Assembly (NCBI RefSeq): GCF_000003195.3
Contig: NC_012871.2
Span: forward strand, 65,339,802-65,403,801
Length of the DNA: 64,000 nt
Direction: 5' to 3'
From: Sorghum bicolor
Lineage: Eukaryota; Streptophyta; Magnoliopsida; Poales; Poaceae
In this document: piece by piece, positions 9,750-22,951 of the stretch
Numbering within the stretch: the stretch's first letter is position 1
Layout: every line of letters starts with the position of its first letter
The notes under the pieces: model-generated
Seen by the model: only the letters and a program-made list of their open reading frames with translations
Told to the model about the DNA's origin: nothing
The model's database searches: none
Translations under genes and position numbers: made by a program

Positions 9750-11393
9750 GTGGGACCTGAATTGATGGGATTGCTTATCATGACATAGTAAAAAAGAGAG
9801 TTGTGGCTTCACCATAGATATGGTAGATAGGTCCTCTCCATAATTTTTAGTTATAGAGAAAACGACTTTTCTAGAAAAATATTTGGCAGAGCTTCTCTAG
9901 TCAGAACCGGAGCTAAAGAAAAGCTCAGCCAAAGGCACGAGAAAGTACCATGTCCACAGGTATAATTAGTAGTTCGGCAGGAACTCCTTCGGGCTACTTT
10001 GGCAGCCATAGGGTAATTAACCCTGGGAAGTAATCGGAGGGGAGGGAATTTTTTGGACCGCTGAACCCACGTCTAACCACAGGGGAGATATCCACGCTTG
10101 GAGAATTTCCCTGCTGTTGTTTGGAAGCCAAGGGCAGATGGCTTCGGTCATCAAGAAATGTTCTCAAACATCACTAGCAGCCACCGCACATTCTCCTCGT
10201 CTTCGTTGTTGTCACGTAACTAAATGCGTACAGACCTGCATATTGTCATTGTACCACACCTTTCCACAAAGACATATACATAGAAAATAGCAGAAAAAAT
10301 AATATGAAAAAAATTAAGGCACCAGATCGAATCAACTTCGTACAGAAGTTCTGGTCAAGACCTTTTCTGACAAAGCTATATATAAGAAAGTGAGTACCAT
10401 AAGAAAAGATACATCAATCGAAATGAAAAATTACTCTGGATACAGTCCAATTCATGGAAATTTTAATTCAAGTAGCACCAAATATCCAACCCTAGTCCAT
10501 TCATCACTAAGTCAAATAGTCTCTACATGCACACATCTAGAGACAATGAAAAATAAAACAAGATACTATTTTTTGACCAAGAATTTCGGCACTAGAATAA
10601 ATTATGGTTTAACTGCTTTTTAAAAGCAATGTTCGAGGAAAAAGAAACTCCTTTGCATAAGCTTCTCATAGGCACTGCATTTGCATTTTTCTTAAATCAT
10701 AAATTGCTTCCACCAAGAGCTCTACAAGTAAAAACATGGAAAAACATTAGCATCTAAAGACATACCTAAAATAAACACGAATGTCTATGGTTCTAAAAAA
10801 ACAAACATGAATGTGTATGGTTCTAAAAAAATAAGTTTTAATACCAAGCTGTTCTGTACAATACATATGGTATGGTTCTAATACAAACATGAAATTTCAG
10901 ATACAAAGCAGTTGTGTACAAGTGTTAAAAGTTTGAAGGAAATTAAATTAAACTAGCAAAAAATACTAAATGACACAGCAACAAAGAAAAGAAAGGTTCA
11001 GAGAAGTGGAAATTGAAAGAAAATGTATGGGCCACCATTTTGTTCCTATTCAATTTGTTCTTCGGAATTTCAGATTCCTCTTTTCATATTTAATTCATGA
11101 AAATCCTCTTTTTGGATTTAATTCATGAATTTAGGATAAAAAAAGGCATGGTCAGTTACATGCAAACCTAGAAAATATGTTGGTCATGTTAAACAGCAAA
11201 ACTAACTCCACAAGGCAATGATCAAGACAGTGTAATAAACAAATGCTCCTAAAATAGAAGTGCCAAGGAAACTATAGAGTTAGCAGCAACAACAAAATGG
11301 CTAAATCGATGACCGGCTCCTAAATCATGAAGGCACAATATCTCCAAGTACTGGTCTCTATCCTATGCTTGCAGCAGCAACCACAAATTCAAG

Positions 11394-12588
11394 TCAATCA
11401 CATAAAGAATCCACTGCAAGTAAATCAGAACAAATGTGGCCAACTGCAAGTAAATCAGAACAAATGTGGCCAAGCATCGCTGATTACAGTGTCTCACCTT
11501 TGGCAATTTTATCTTCTATTGTCTTCTTCAGAGATATGGCCTGCCTCCAGTCAGGTTGAACCCACAAGAAAGAAATCATGTAAGTTAGATATTGGAATAT
11601 CAAGGCAACAACATCCATGATAATTTCACAAAAAAACAGCATGGCAAGTGGAACCACTAATATAACTCATAATACTGCAAATATGGACAAAAAACAGTGG
11701 GCCATACAAGCTTACAAGCTCAAATGGTGAGCAACCACATGTTTCAAGAATATGATTGAAACAACAAAGGTGAGAGAAGACATGCATAATACACTGAATT
11801 GAAGCAGCAAGCCATCCCATGCTGCCTAAAAAAATGCAAATCAATGTACAAAGATCCAGCAAGCAACAACTCATCATTACTAGTCAGAGGATCAGAGGAT
11901 GGCAATGACAACGCAGAGGGCGGATACTTAAATGTGGTGCGCATTCTACATTTAGTTGCATGTTTACCTGCATTACAAACAAATGGAAGAATACCATGTT
12001 CCTGCAGGAAAAAAAAGTGTGCCATAAGACTTCAATTGATACTTCTCTTTACATACAGTTAACTTGGTTCATATACAAAGATCTTTAAAAAGGCGAAACA
12101 GTACAGATGATAGATGTTTCTTTTCTTTATGTAGAGTTTAGCTTAGTCACAACAACATTTCATTAGATTTTTATAGGTTCATACACCAACCTGTAAAATT
12201 GGAATTATAATCTGCTGGTGGTAGAAACAAGAAATCCAGGAACAAGAAAATCGAGCAGAACCGGTAAACCTGATAACCAAGAATCTACCGAACCCTAGAT
12301 CAACTATATCGGGACACCTGTGAATCACCAATTTAGTGAACCCTAGGTCTGACAGATCGGGGCAAGCAAACGGGATCAACCATGAAACAAGCACGTCACA
12401 GATGATAACAATATAGGCAGATGCTAACTTGAATTCGACACTATACAATAGAACCATAGAGAAGGGGGCCGAATTGAGCAGGTGCATACCAGATTGAGAC
12501 TGGCTTCCTTAGTTTGGAGAGAAGACAAATCCGAGAAGAACTGGAGTGTATCTTGGAGCCGGGACCTTTCAGCAGCTGCGGTGGTCAT
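11394..12588 (-). CDS. Speculative five-exon gene, 76 residues, unknown
   Basis: I do not recognise this protein. Exon 1 (12588-12490) encodes 33 residues beginning MTTAAAERSRLQ and ends CTG|GTATGC. Candidate later exons are 12001-11968 (after TTTTTTTTCCTGCAG, before GTAAAC), 11825-11795 (after TTTTTTTAG), 11544-11498 (encoding ISLKKTIEDKIAK, before GTGAGA) and 11413-11394 with a TGA stop. Together they total 231 nt and close in frame. A GC-rich, CpG-dense stretch lies directly upstream (12590-13050), as expected for a promoter and leader. The small exons are short enough to arise by chance. The alternative is a decayed or transposon-captured gene piece. Confidence is highest for exon 1 and the 11544-11498 exon. 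Confidence 0.3.
11414..11473 (-). repeat. 30-bp tandem duplication ending in a splice-acceptor motif
   Basis: Two exact 30-bp units (11414-11443 and 11444-11473). On the minus strand each ends GATTTACTTGCAG, a good 3' splice site, so the acceptor of the candidate gene's last exon is present twice in tandem. Confidence 0.85.
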
Positions 12589-13050
12589 GTCTCTCTAGCG
12601 AACGGACCCTGCCGATGTAGAGGCGAGGACGACGACGGTTCGGAAGGGGATGGAGATGGGGATGGCAAGAGGAGAGTCGGGGCGAGGGCGGAGGGGCCGC
12701 GACGGAGGAAAGTCGAGGCGACGGAGGAGCGGCGGCGACGAAGGAGAAGCGAGTTGTGAGGCGAGAGGAGAGGCGAGTCGAGTCGGCGGGGAACGTCGGG
12801 AACGCCGCCCGGTGTGACGAGGCCGGACAGGTTTCCCCGTCAAAACCCGGCTCGGACTGACGGCGCGTGAAAATTATCCGCGGGGCCTTCCTCCACGCGG
12901 AAACAACCGGGAACCCTCCGGGATCCCGAGCAGCCAAACGAAGCCTTCGAGGGCGCCGAGGGACGTGGTTTCGTGACCAGGGAAGTGAAAACACGGTGGT
13001 GACGCCGGTGGCACGAGTGATTTCGTAACCTGGCTGTGACAGGTGACGGC

Positions 13051-13989
13051 GACCCAGCCAATCCATCTCCATCTGCGCTGCAGAGCGATGGATGGACCGA
13101 TGCCGAACAGCTTTCGCTCTTCACCCCTCCGAAGCATGCAGCCACTCTTTCAGACAAGCTTTTTCCCGCGCGCGCGCGCTACGTACGTACGTGAGCTGCT
13201 CGCTGTCGTCGGCTCAGCTCGATCGGTATCCCACACATGCGGAATTCCTCCAAATGCTCGCCACGACCATTCACAGTGGTGACCATCGACGCAATAGGGC
13301 GTTGCTCTTCCAAACACACACGCACGCTTTTTCCTCAAAGCAGCAGGGGTAGGCGCAACGGCACAACAACGCAAGTGTATCCAACTTCGTCGCTAGCTGC
13401 CTGTCATCCATCGGGGACATAATTCGGCTCACGTTTTTCTCCGGAAAATATACCTTTCCAGAATTTTTCTCGGCCACGAATTAAACCCATGCATGTGACT
13501 CCTTTAAAATTATCGGCGGAAGTGGGAGATATAATATGCATATATGTATAACTAAATATAATATACAGGTTCATTCTGGCCTTCCACGAGGCTGAGAGGC
13601 CATCAATTTTATAATACGAAGTAGGAGTATATATAATAATATAACATTACGCGCCGCAAGCATCCATGATATACCTAGTGATTCTGTCAAAACATACTAT
13701 TGATTGTCTATCTGATTTTCTGATACTCTTATGAGTCACCAGTCGAGAAAGTCAGACTTGGTAGAATATTCAGATAGTACGTAGGATTATTTGCAGATGC
13801 AGAAGAGGGTCGACGATCTTGGGTCTCTCCCATGCATTTCTGAATAATCGAGCTGAAGATTGCATATCGCGATCACTTCTCGATCGAGACTTATTAAGGG
13901 CTGCTATGCTTCGTGCAGCTCCCGATGCTTCCTCGTTATAGTATGTACCATGTTAAGGTTGGCTTCTGTTGTTTATGCTTGCTTTCTTA
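13051..13989. other. Spacer without recognisable gene
   Basis: Mixed-composition intergenic sequence. Short open frames are present on both strands, but none has homology I recognise or consistent splice structure. Confidence 0.5.
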
Positions 13990-14232
13990 GGCCTTGTTTA
14001 GTTCCCAAAAAATTTTGCAAAATTTTTCAGATTCCCCGTCACATCGAATCTTTAGACGCATGCATGGAGTATTAAATATAGATGAAAATAAAAACTAATT
14101 GCACAGTTTGGTCGAAATTGACGAGACGAATCTTTTGAGCCTAGTTAGTCCATGATTGGACAATTTTTGTCAAATACAAACGAAAGTGCTACAGTGTCGA
14201 TTTTGCAAAATTTTTTGGAACTAAACAAGGCC
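13990..14232 (+). mobile_element. Intact Tourist-like MITE, TTA target duplication
   Basis: The best-preserved family member, 243 bp. It has perfect terminal inverted repeats of at least 16 bp (GGCCTTGTTTAGTTCC / GGAACTAAACAAGGCC), flanked on both sides by TTA (13987-13989 and 14233-14235). A 3-bp TNA-type duplication and this terminus fit PIF/Harbinger-derived Tourist MITEs. Non-coding. Confidence 0.9.
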
Positions 14233-16058
14233 TTAATCTAGATAATACTCTGAAGATTTGCTAAACTGGCAAGATCACGGAAGATCTCCACGGAGCTCGC
14301 TCTGACAAACACTGTGACGACTGACACCCTTAAATGCCATCCATGTACGCATGCACCTCGCGGCCGTTGCCACTGTACGTGTCCTAGTCAGCCATGGAGA
14401 TATGCATTGCCTGTGTGTGTCCAGCTCCACATCGCCGTCTTTTATTTTGTCAAGGCCTCAGCTGACCTCGCCCTTATTTGTCATTTCTGTTCACGTTTTA
14501 AGAGATAGTATATCAATATCATGCTGGGGAGGTCAGCGGCGACCCGGATCGTGGAGGCGATTTACTTACTCGGGGTCAACTGCTTTCGCCAGCTATGGAG
14601 GGGTGGCTGCGACGAAGTGCGAAGAACAACATGACGTTGGCGACCTGCAGGTGGCCATGTGGAAGGCTGAGCTCAAGATTGCAGATGCGATACGATCAGG
14701 TGGTCTGATTCAGGCCTCAGTGTCAGTGACCTCGTACTGCAGATGCCGATGCTTGTTTGGTTTCCGGTCCGCACGATCGACGAGTTTTCTGTTTCCCTTT
14801 TTCTCTTTTGTTTAAATTAAATAGTAATGATTCGGTTGACAGACATATTTTCGTTTAAGAAAGGGGTTGACAGACATATTTGAAGATCCATAACGATCTG
14901 ATCATACTCTTTTCCTGACGGCTGAACAGTTGTCGTATAGTACGTAGGATGAAATGGTCAAACCCTGCTTGTAATCGCCTCGTGCATCTGAAAGAAAGCT
15001 CTGTGTCTGTATCTCTGTGTGTTTTTTTTTTTAATCTCAGTGGAAGGAGGCAAGGAGCTACTAGCTAGCACAAGTGACAGTATTCGGCCATGCTTGTCTT
15101 CTTCTTAGCCTAGCTTAGCTTAGGTCTCTTTTTCTACCACCTTGAATGAATTGATGTAATCTATCAAGTTCTATCTATATACTAGCTTAGGATTTGGCTG
15201 ATCATAATAGTGCTTGTTATATAGTAGTATATACATGCCAGATGACCTGGACCACCTTGTCAATTGAATCACTTGCATTATGAGTTGACATGTTTGTATA
15301 TGCTATCTCCGGCTGGCAAAGAACAGTCCTTTGGTATATCCTATTCCTACTGATTAGGTCGCAGCATATGCATGTGTAGAATTATGCAGGTCTGAATTGG
15401 CAAAGTTCAGAGTATGCAGAATGCATCTCATCAGGCTTCAATTCCCAGGACTCAAGTTGAGACGACGACGTACTGTTCTGTGGGGGCAAATTAACATACA
15501 TATTCATTCGGCTATCAAACTGATCAACATCGGACAAACATTTCGCTGAATTGTCTGTATCCGTTCCGCTGTGCCATAAGTAAATTTTGTCCTGCAAACA
15601 TGAGCCGCGGCCAATGGGTGGCCGACACGTTAGCATCCTCCTCCCCACGGCCGCCCCCCCTGTTTCCTTATGCAGCCAGCTAGTGATGCAACAACCACTG
15701 ACAGTAAGTCTGCCATAATGCTCTGACGATGCTCCATGACAATTACAGATCCTGGGACTAAATCGGCCATAATAGCTGCTCTCAAGTGCTGCCAGTCAGG
15801 CAGGCGGCCCCGAAAAGTGCAGGCCATCATGACAGATTCACCCATGGACGAAGGGGAGGCATGAATGGCATTCATCGCGAGGGAAAGAGATGTGCCTCCG
15901 GGACGGGGACGGGTGCAGATTTGGCAGGTGGTTTCCTCCATGCGTGCATGAGTGCTGGACTGGACTGGGGGGGCTGGGACTGCCACTGCATGGCCCCTTT
16001 TAACCGGACAGCGGCGCAGCGGTTGTTGAATGTTGATAGGAGTATATGACAATTGGCT
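14233..16058. other. Spacer without recognisable gene
   Basis: Apart from the micro-insertion at 14851-14864 I see no gene, RNA or element. Open frames on both strands between 15.6 and 16.4 kb are GC-driven and overlap one another. Confidence 0.5.
14851..14864. repeat. Micro-insertion between 17-bp direct repeats
   Basis: The exact 17-mer GGTTGACAGACATATTT occurs at 14834-14850 and 14865-14881, separated by 14 bp (TCGTTTAAGAAAGG). Confidence 0.85.
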
Positions 16059-16087
16059 GCGATGCGATGCGATGCGATGCGATGCGA
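16059..16087. repeat. (GCGAT)n microsatellite
   Basis: Five to six perfect copies of the GATGC/GCGAT pentamer. Confidence 0.95.
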
Positions 16088-16446
16088 GCTTGTCAGTTGT
16101 CATGGTCAGGTCAGGAGGCCTGGCCTGGCACCCACAGAACATGGGCGCGGATTGGGATTGAATGCCCAAATGCTTCCAAGCAGGTGCAGATGAATTCCTC
16201 AGGGTCCAGTCGTCCCTCCAGGGGCTCCAGCACCAGCAGCCTCCAGGCGGGGGCCGGCCGGCCGGGGCGAGTGCACACATGGGGCTCCTGCTCCTGCAAT
16301 GCAATCATCACCGTCGGCACTGGCCGTTTCTCCTCCCAGCGGCTTCGAGTTACAGGCTCCAAGTACATGTGTGTACCAGTAACCATGCATGCAGCGACAA
16401 GCTTACAGTGGCCAGTGTGGCGGGCAGGGGCAGGGAGTGGATCAGT

Positions 16447-16447
<1 letters not shown>

Positions 16448-16494
<47 letters not shown>
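16448..16494. repeat. (AT)n microsatellite, about 46 bp
   Basis: An uninterrupted alternating AT run of roughly 23 dinucleotides, likely polymorphic between individuals. The flanking spacer from 16500 to 18331 holds nothing recognisable. Confidence 0.97.
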
Positions 16495-16496
<2 letters not shown>

Positions 16497-18331
16497 TCCA
16501 CTTGTGGACTTGAATTGTTGTCCGTGTGTTGAATTATATTGCTTGCGGTTGGAATTGACAATTCTCTCTGGCTGGATAATTGATGAAGCAGCTTGTCGTA
16601 TGGGAGTATGCAAGAACCGCACTGCCGCGAGGATAGGATTTGTGTGACCAGGGGACTGGATAAGTGTGCATGCGTGCTGCGCCATTGAACGGATGAGGAT
16701 TGAGGAGACAGCTCGCCTCCCGGGAGCTTGGAAGCCCGACGGCTCTATTAGAGCTTGAGTCAAAATCAGCGAATAATACTTTTCATTATAACTTTTCATA
16801 CATTCATTTCGCACCACAGCGTGATACAGCAAACTGCAGCACTGTGCATTGAGTAAAAGCTGGAATCTGCAGCAAGTTGTCCACAACTCAAGAGTCAGGG
16901 CAGTTCACACACTCACTGAATTTTCTGAACTTTTACAGCCTGAAATCACAACCATGGCAATACGTTTTCTGAACTTGTTAAACCGATCGCCAACCTTCTG
17001 AAACAGTGTCAATGCCGATCCCTATTCCTTGCTCTTATCTGCAGGAAGGAAATACTCCTCCTTGGTGTGATCGGTGGCAGATCGATCGACCGAGCACTGC
17101 GCTACAACAGCGATGTTCAGATCTACCCCTCGGCCTGTCGCTCGTGCCGGTGTTTGTGTGGCACCCACGGCTGCAGAGCACGACTTTGCCGTACGCCGTC
17201 CATCTGTTAGGAACGTGAACGCAGGATGAGCGAGGCCTGTGGGCTGTGGCTACTGTCTAGCTAGCATAGCTGGAGGCGGCCAAACCCAATCTAACCCAAT
17301 GATTTACACGCATGAATATTATGCTTGCTAGTAGTGGAATTATTATTTCCGCTCAATGTCCTTGGTCTTGTCAATTCAGAAACCGCCCCTACCCGATCCG
17401 GGCCTAACGCCGATTAGGACCTCACTAAAAGCTTTGCTTGGGGGACGACAATCATGGCGCTCGTGCAGCCTATCTCGGGGACGCAGTACAGGACATTCAC
17501 GCATAGCCTCGCTATAGGCTCCCCCCACCGCCACCCTGCCAACCTGCCGCGCAACATGGCAGCACTGTGGTGCTAATCTCGATCTTCATGCAGCAGTACT
17601 CCTATATGACAGCGCCACAAGCAATTTTCCTTTCTTGCTGATGACAGTGTAGTTCGTTTCTACAAGCAAATTTCAGTCAAACCTGTGACTCGTGAGTGAG
17701 AAGACATGTCAGTCAGCCTTGAGTTGGGCCTTGAGTTTAGTAATTTTTGCATATTTTTCTCTCAATTTTTTTTGCATATTTCAATCAATTAGTAGGATGC
17801 GCGGAGCATGCCGTTCAATTCTTTATGACAAAAGTATGTGCGCCCTCCTCATCTATATATTTTTACACTCCCAACGTACACTTAGATCAATAGATAAACT
17901 AGGATAGATCTCCTACGCTTAGATCAATGGATAAAACTAGTATGATATATTATCACCAGAGAAGTTGTTCCACCGTAACTTGCTCGTGGTTGACGCCACG
18001 GCCACGATATATATAAAGGTTCATACAGATCATGCTTTTTCGCAGATTAATGTGTGTATTATTATTACGTCTTACTCCTAGTTGATGGTATATACGGCCT
18101 TGTGTTAGAGGACCAAAGATCAATGTCGACAGTGCCACAGTGGTAACTATGGTCTATTCGCTTCTCGTCGGACGTTGAGTCATCCTTTCCACTGTTACAT
18201 ATATGGGCATCAAACATTCAAACTAACAACTTGCATTGACTATATGAGGGGGAGAATAAATTGTATTCATTATTTATTATTTTTAAACCCATTGTTTTTT
18301 TCTTTTGGCTTGTATTTTTTTCTAGTTATTT

Positions 18332-18718
18332 AGAGCATCTCCAAGAGTTTTTCATATTTTGTTCCTCATTGTCAACTTCTAAATTAGTATGAAAAGGGGA
18401 AAAAAGTCATCTCTAACAGTTTCCTATATTTCTATCCTAAAATCTTTTTCTCGGCACTTTTTCCTACGACCCGGCCTCATGTTTTATATCAGAACCCTGA
18501 ATTTGTTTCTGTACGCGATTAAGCCCTTCCACCAGATCTTTCTCTCTTGCATTTTTCTTATCTGAAACCCTATCTTTCTTTTTTTTTACTAGATGGACCA
18601 AAAAACTCTAGATGCGCACTCCTAGGCCGCGCACATATATGCGCGCTTGGATTTTTTTTTTCTTATTTTGCTAAATTAAGGATGGAAAAGTCGAATGGTA
18701 AATTGTTAGAGATGCTCT
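18332..18718. mobile_element. MITE with AGAGCATCTC termini
   Basis: Terminal inverted repeats begin AGAGCATCTCCAAGAGTTT on the left and AGAGCATCTCTAACAATTT (inverted) on the right, over 387 bp. The GAGCATCTCCAA terminus is common among grass MITEs. A clean target duplication is not evident, so the superfamily is left open. Confidence 0.6.
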
Positions 18719-18719
18719 A

Positions 18720-21700
18720 TAGTCGGTCTATTTTATCGGATTCTTTCTATGGTATTTTATATAAAAAAGGAATTGAAACTTTGAATCTCCTCTCTTATTA
18801 TCGAAAAAGGTTCAATTACTTAGCCAACATCAAGGAGCTAAGTTTTCTATGTCGATTTTTCAAGTCCCCATTTGAACTACTTTTTATTTTTGTAGTATAT
18901 AAAAAATAATCTAAATTGCAGCTATAAATCTTTTCTAAGTCAACTTTCTATTATATTCTTAAATGCATGAGGGTGCATACATAAATAGGGTATAAGCACA
19001 TTTTAAAATTTATGTATTGGTAGTAGTAGGTGATAATTTAATAAGAGCCTGTATATGTAATAAAGAAATAGGTATAAATGTTTTTATTAAGGTTCGCTTT
19101 TTGTATAGTAGTAGTCATGGGTAATTAACTAACATATGCATGACATTTTTATTTTTCTTCTCTGATTAATGTGGTAATTTTTGAACTTTCAAAATTAGCG
19201 TGAAGCCTTATTTTATTAGGTAGATTCATAGATAGTAGATTTCTAGTTTATTTTTGTGCATACTCCCATCAACTTGTTGCCATGGTACTTGCGAGCAATT
19301 TTAAGAGATATATAGAAACTTGTGTATAAAATTAGGGGCATGACTAATTAAAAATGTTTATCTGTAATATGTTTTTTGAATCGATTATTTGTAATATGTA
19401 ATGAGATATGTGTGTGATTAGACGGAAATTAGGAGATATTTTAGGTTAATTTACATTATGGTAGTGTTTGGTACGTAATTTAGATAAAAGATTATGGTGT
19501 AATGTTAACCTACTTTGATAATGGCACATGTGTGTAATTTTCTTTTGAAAAAAGAACATATCAATGGCTATTTCTTATTAATTAATGACGATCAGAGTCT
19601 ATCGACTAGCTAGATGGACGCATTTTTCTTTTCTTTTTTCTGTAAGAATTTCTGCAATTTATCTTTTTTTTCTTGTCAATATCAGGAACAAAGCAGAGGC
19701 TACTGATCAAGTAGTCATGGTAATCTTTAAATTAGAAACAGTAGTAATATGTAACGGTCCAAATTAATAAGTAGAGTGGTCATTTTGCATGCCACGTACT
19801 AGAGCTGAAGGAACAGTGGAATAGGCCAAGGAAAAGTCAAACGTGTGTTGGCATGCATGCATCCCATGGAGGCAGGACCAGAGATCCGGCTGTCGTGCCC
19901 AGGCGCAGCAGCCCACTTGAAGTGAGACAGTACAAGATAGATAGATAGATGCAGTCGTGCGTGCATGCATGCTTGCGGGCGCGCAGCGCAGCTGGTGACT
20001 GGTGTCAAAGTGTGCAAGGAAATCGACCCGGCCCGGCCCGGCGGTGGGGAGAGCCGAGAGCGGAAGGGGAGTGGAGTGGACAGGGAGGGCAGCGCGGAGA
20101 GCGAAAGGCTAGCAGCAGCAGCTAGTAGTCCTAGAGCTACTACCTAGTGGCCGCGCGCGCGGTGGTCCACCGTCGCAACCACCGTGACGCCAACATCTGA
20201 GGCCACCATCGATCTATCCACCGGTCGGCGGCGGCGCCATCCTGCTCGCCTCGATCTATCGGTGATCGGCGTCTCCCGCAGGCCGCAGCTACAAGCAGCG
20301 GCGACGGCGACGGAGCCAATCATGCATGCATGGTGATCGAGCGAGATCGATCGGATCGGCCGACCGGGTCAGAAGAGAACGAGATCGAGCCAGCAGCACC
20401 TTGCAATTGATGATTTTGGCACGGGGGAAAAAGGGAATGAAATAAAAGGCTTCCCGTTCCGGTGGCGGCCAGGCAGGCCAGCCCACGTCACTTCACAGTC
20501 CGGCCGCGGCCTCTCTCGCTCGTCGTCGCGCGATTTCCTGCTCGCTCCGCACACCTAACGTCATGAATGGGCGCACCGCGCATAGCGAGCGGTGTCTTTC
20601 CTTTCGGTCGTCGTTGATTTGAGTTTGACGACGAGCTGCATGTCGATGGGCCTCGATCGGTCGGTCAGGCACAGGTTGGCCGAGGCGCATCCATCCGCTG
20701 CCGCCATAGTATATACGAGGTCTGTCTCTGATCGATCTGATCTGACATCGCGCGCGCCCGTGCTCATGTCCGGCCGCTGCACAAGGGAAGCGTCCGTCGA
20801 GGTGGCGCATAAATTTATTTCCAAAGTTCCGCGAGGGATAATATTTCCTCAGTGCCCTCCTCGACGCAGCGGCACGTTAGATGCTGGGGGCACCGCGACC
20901 ACTGGCACGGCATGCATGCAAATAGGATAAAACTTAGTTGAATGCGTTATCCAAACCTGACAAGAAATCATTTGGAATTAAGAATCGGATATAGGAATAG
21001 GATACACATATCTTTCATTCACTCACTCATTCATTCCTCTAGCTGCATGCATGGACCGTGCCATTCGGATCTTGGCCGGGCGTGCTTGGCTGCAGCTGCC
21101 GGCACCCGATATATCGAATGGCAGCGAAAGAAATGCCAGCTGCACTGCATGCGTGCGATCGAGGAGGAGGTGCCAGAAGGCCGGCCGGTCGCCCAGCCTG
21201 ATCATCGCCTCCGTCCGGTTCCGATCCTGCTGCCCTGCTGCAATTCAAGCGGAGACTTGGAGGTCGCTGCGCCACGACACACGATCGATCTTTGTCGTCC
21301 CTGGCTGCCCATAACTGCCGGCCGTCGCCGCCGCCGCAGGGAATTGAATCGCACACGCCGCGCGTGCGGTGGTGGTCTCGCCGGCCAAGCCGCAATATAC
21401 TCCGGCCTGCAACGTGATACACATCCGGATGGATCGCCAAATTCGGCGCCCGCCCATGCTGCCATGCTGCTGCTTTCCCCGGCGCCTGTCGTACACGCTT
21501 GCTTTCATTCCCATGCAGATATATACAACAACCACTGATAGGATATAGGAGCACAAGTACAGAACGATACTGCAACACACATATATATCCTGATATCCAA
21601 ATAACGACGATATATGAAAGTGTACAGCTGTGTGTGTGTAAGAGCATGCAGCCACACCCACATGGATCTTCAGTACAGTCTCTGTCCTTAAAAACATACA

Positions 21701-22480
21701 ATTCTAGTTATGAGACTGAGAGCATTCGCCTAGCTATATCTCTGATGAAAAAAAAAAGCATGATCTACGAAGTCTGTAGAGAAAGGAGATACGACACTAG
21801 CTCCGACAGAATGTATAGGACCAGAAAAAAGGAGAAAAGAGCATGGGAAGCAATGCATGCCTGCCAAGGAGAAAATATGGATCATAGAAATATGTGCTTT
21901 CGATGTTTATATTCTTGCCCGTTTTAATGCCATACAAAGAAGTTACAATAGCTACATTAGTCGCTTTTTGGAATTAGCACCTACTTAATTTTCATTCTTC
22001 CTCTGCCATTTATTTCATTCTTCTTTAACATGGCTTGAAGCCTAAAATTGCATGATTTCTAGAATGCAGGGAGTACTTCACGTAGTAGGACCTGTATCAG
22101 CCAACATCCATGAATTCTTGTCCTATAAGCATATAAAATTCTGTACCACATGTGGACACATTTGAACCTGCCATTGTATATCCGCCATGTGCTAATATAC
22201 AAAGCTCATCACCGCTAGCTCCTAAATCCCCATTACTGACAGATGTGTGAGTTGAAGCTGAGGAAGAAATTCATTGTCGCCAACCCAAAACAGAAGCAGT
22301 GAAAATCGAAAAAACCATTGGCGTGTGTTCGTGTCAGTCACACCCCACCACTGTCACTTGCATCTTCGTTGCCCTCACCCTCAACCGCTGCCCCTCACAT
22401 AGATCTAGGCACAGGGCTTGGCCACCGCCCCTTGCGATATTGTGCGTTCATCATGAACTCCTTGAGGACAGAGGGAGGTA
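18720..22480. other. Gene-poor spacer
   Basis: 18.7-19.8 kb is AT-rich. 19.9-21.7 kb is GC-rich with many overlapping frames on both strands, the longest near 200-220 codons. None shows a recognisable domain, and opposite-strand frames of similar length overlap, as expected of GC-rich non-coding DNA. No known conserved miRNA sequence was spotted by eye. Confidence 0.45.
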
Positions 22481-22951
22481 GGAAGAGGGGACAGGGATTT
22501 CAAGTCACAATGTAACTTACCTCCTCCATCCATTCCTCCAAGTCTTTATTTAGTTCCTAAAAAAATTTGTAAAATTTAAATTTTTCAAACATTCTTCATT
22601 ACATCAAATCTTACAGCACATATATAAAGCATTAAATATAGATAAAAAATAACTATACATAAAAAAACTAATTGCGTAATTTAAATCTTTTGAGCCTAAT
22701 AAGTCTATGATTGAACTTATATTTTATTGTGCTTTGATAAGCTGCTATGTACATGTCCATCTGAATTATGGACCTGAATTATTGTATTTTTTTTCTTTTT
22801 TTGAAACTATAAATTATGCTGCTATCTGCTATCTATGTTCGAAGAAAATATTATCCAATCATGGATTAATTAGGCTCAAAAAATTTATCTCGCAAATTAC
22901 AGACAAACTATACAATTAATTATTTTTTATCTATATTTAATGTTTTATGTA

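Larger units (their letters stand above)
9125..9860. repeat. Direct duplication, second copy split by a solo LTR
   Basis: Copy one (about 9138-9297) and copy two (about 9409-9461 plus 9755-9860) share GAGTTATGACTTTTTTTAAT, AATTTTGCATGCAT, TTGATGGGAT, GGTCCTCTCCATAATTTTTA and TTATAGAGA in the same order. Copy two is interrupted by the LTR at 9462-9749. The parent element is not identified. A GGGCCTGTTTGGCAGGGCTC motif at 8947, typical of grass MITE ends, lies upstream. Confidence 0.6.

Noticed and set aside
9977..12960. Possible 2.9-kb transposon bounded by GGCTACTTTGGCAGCC and a reverse GGCTGC-type word
   Set aside because: The supposed ends match only loosely and no target duplication was found; the CpG-dense region at 12.6-13.05 kb fits a promoter at least as well.
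20942..21701. Opposed frames of about 200 and 220 codons
   Set aside because: They overlap on opposite strands with no recognisable domain; typical of GC-rich non-coding DNA.
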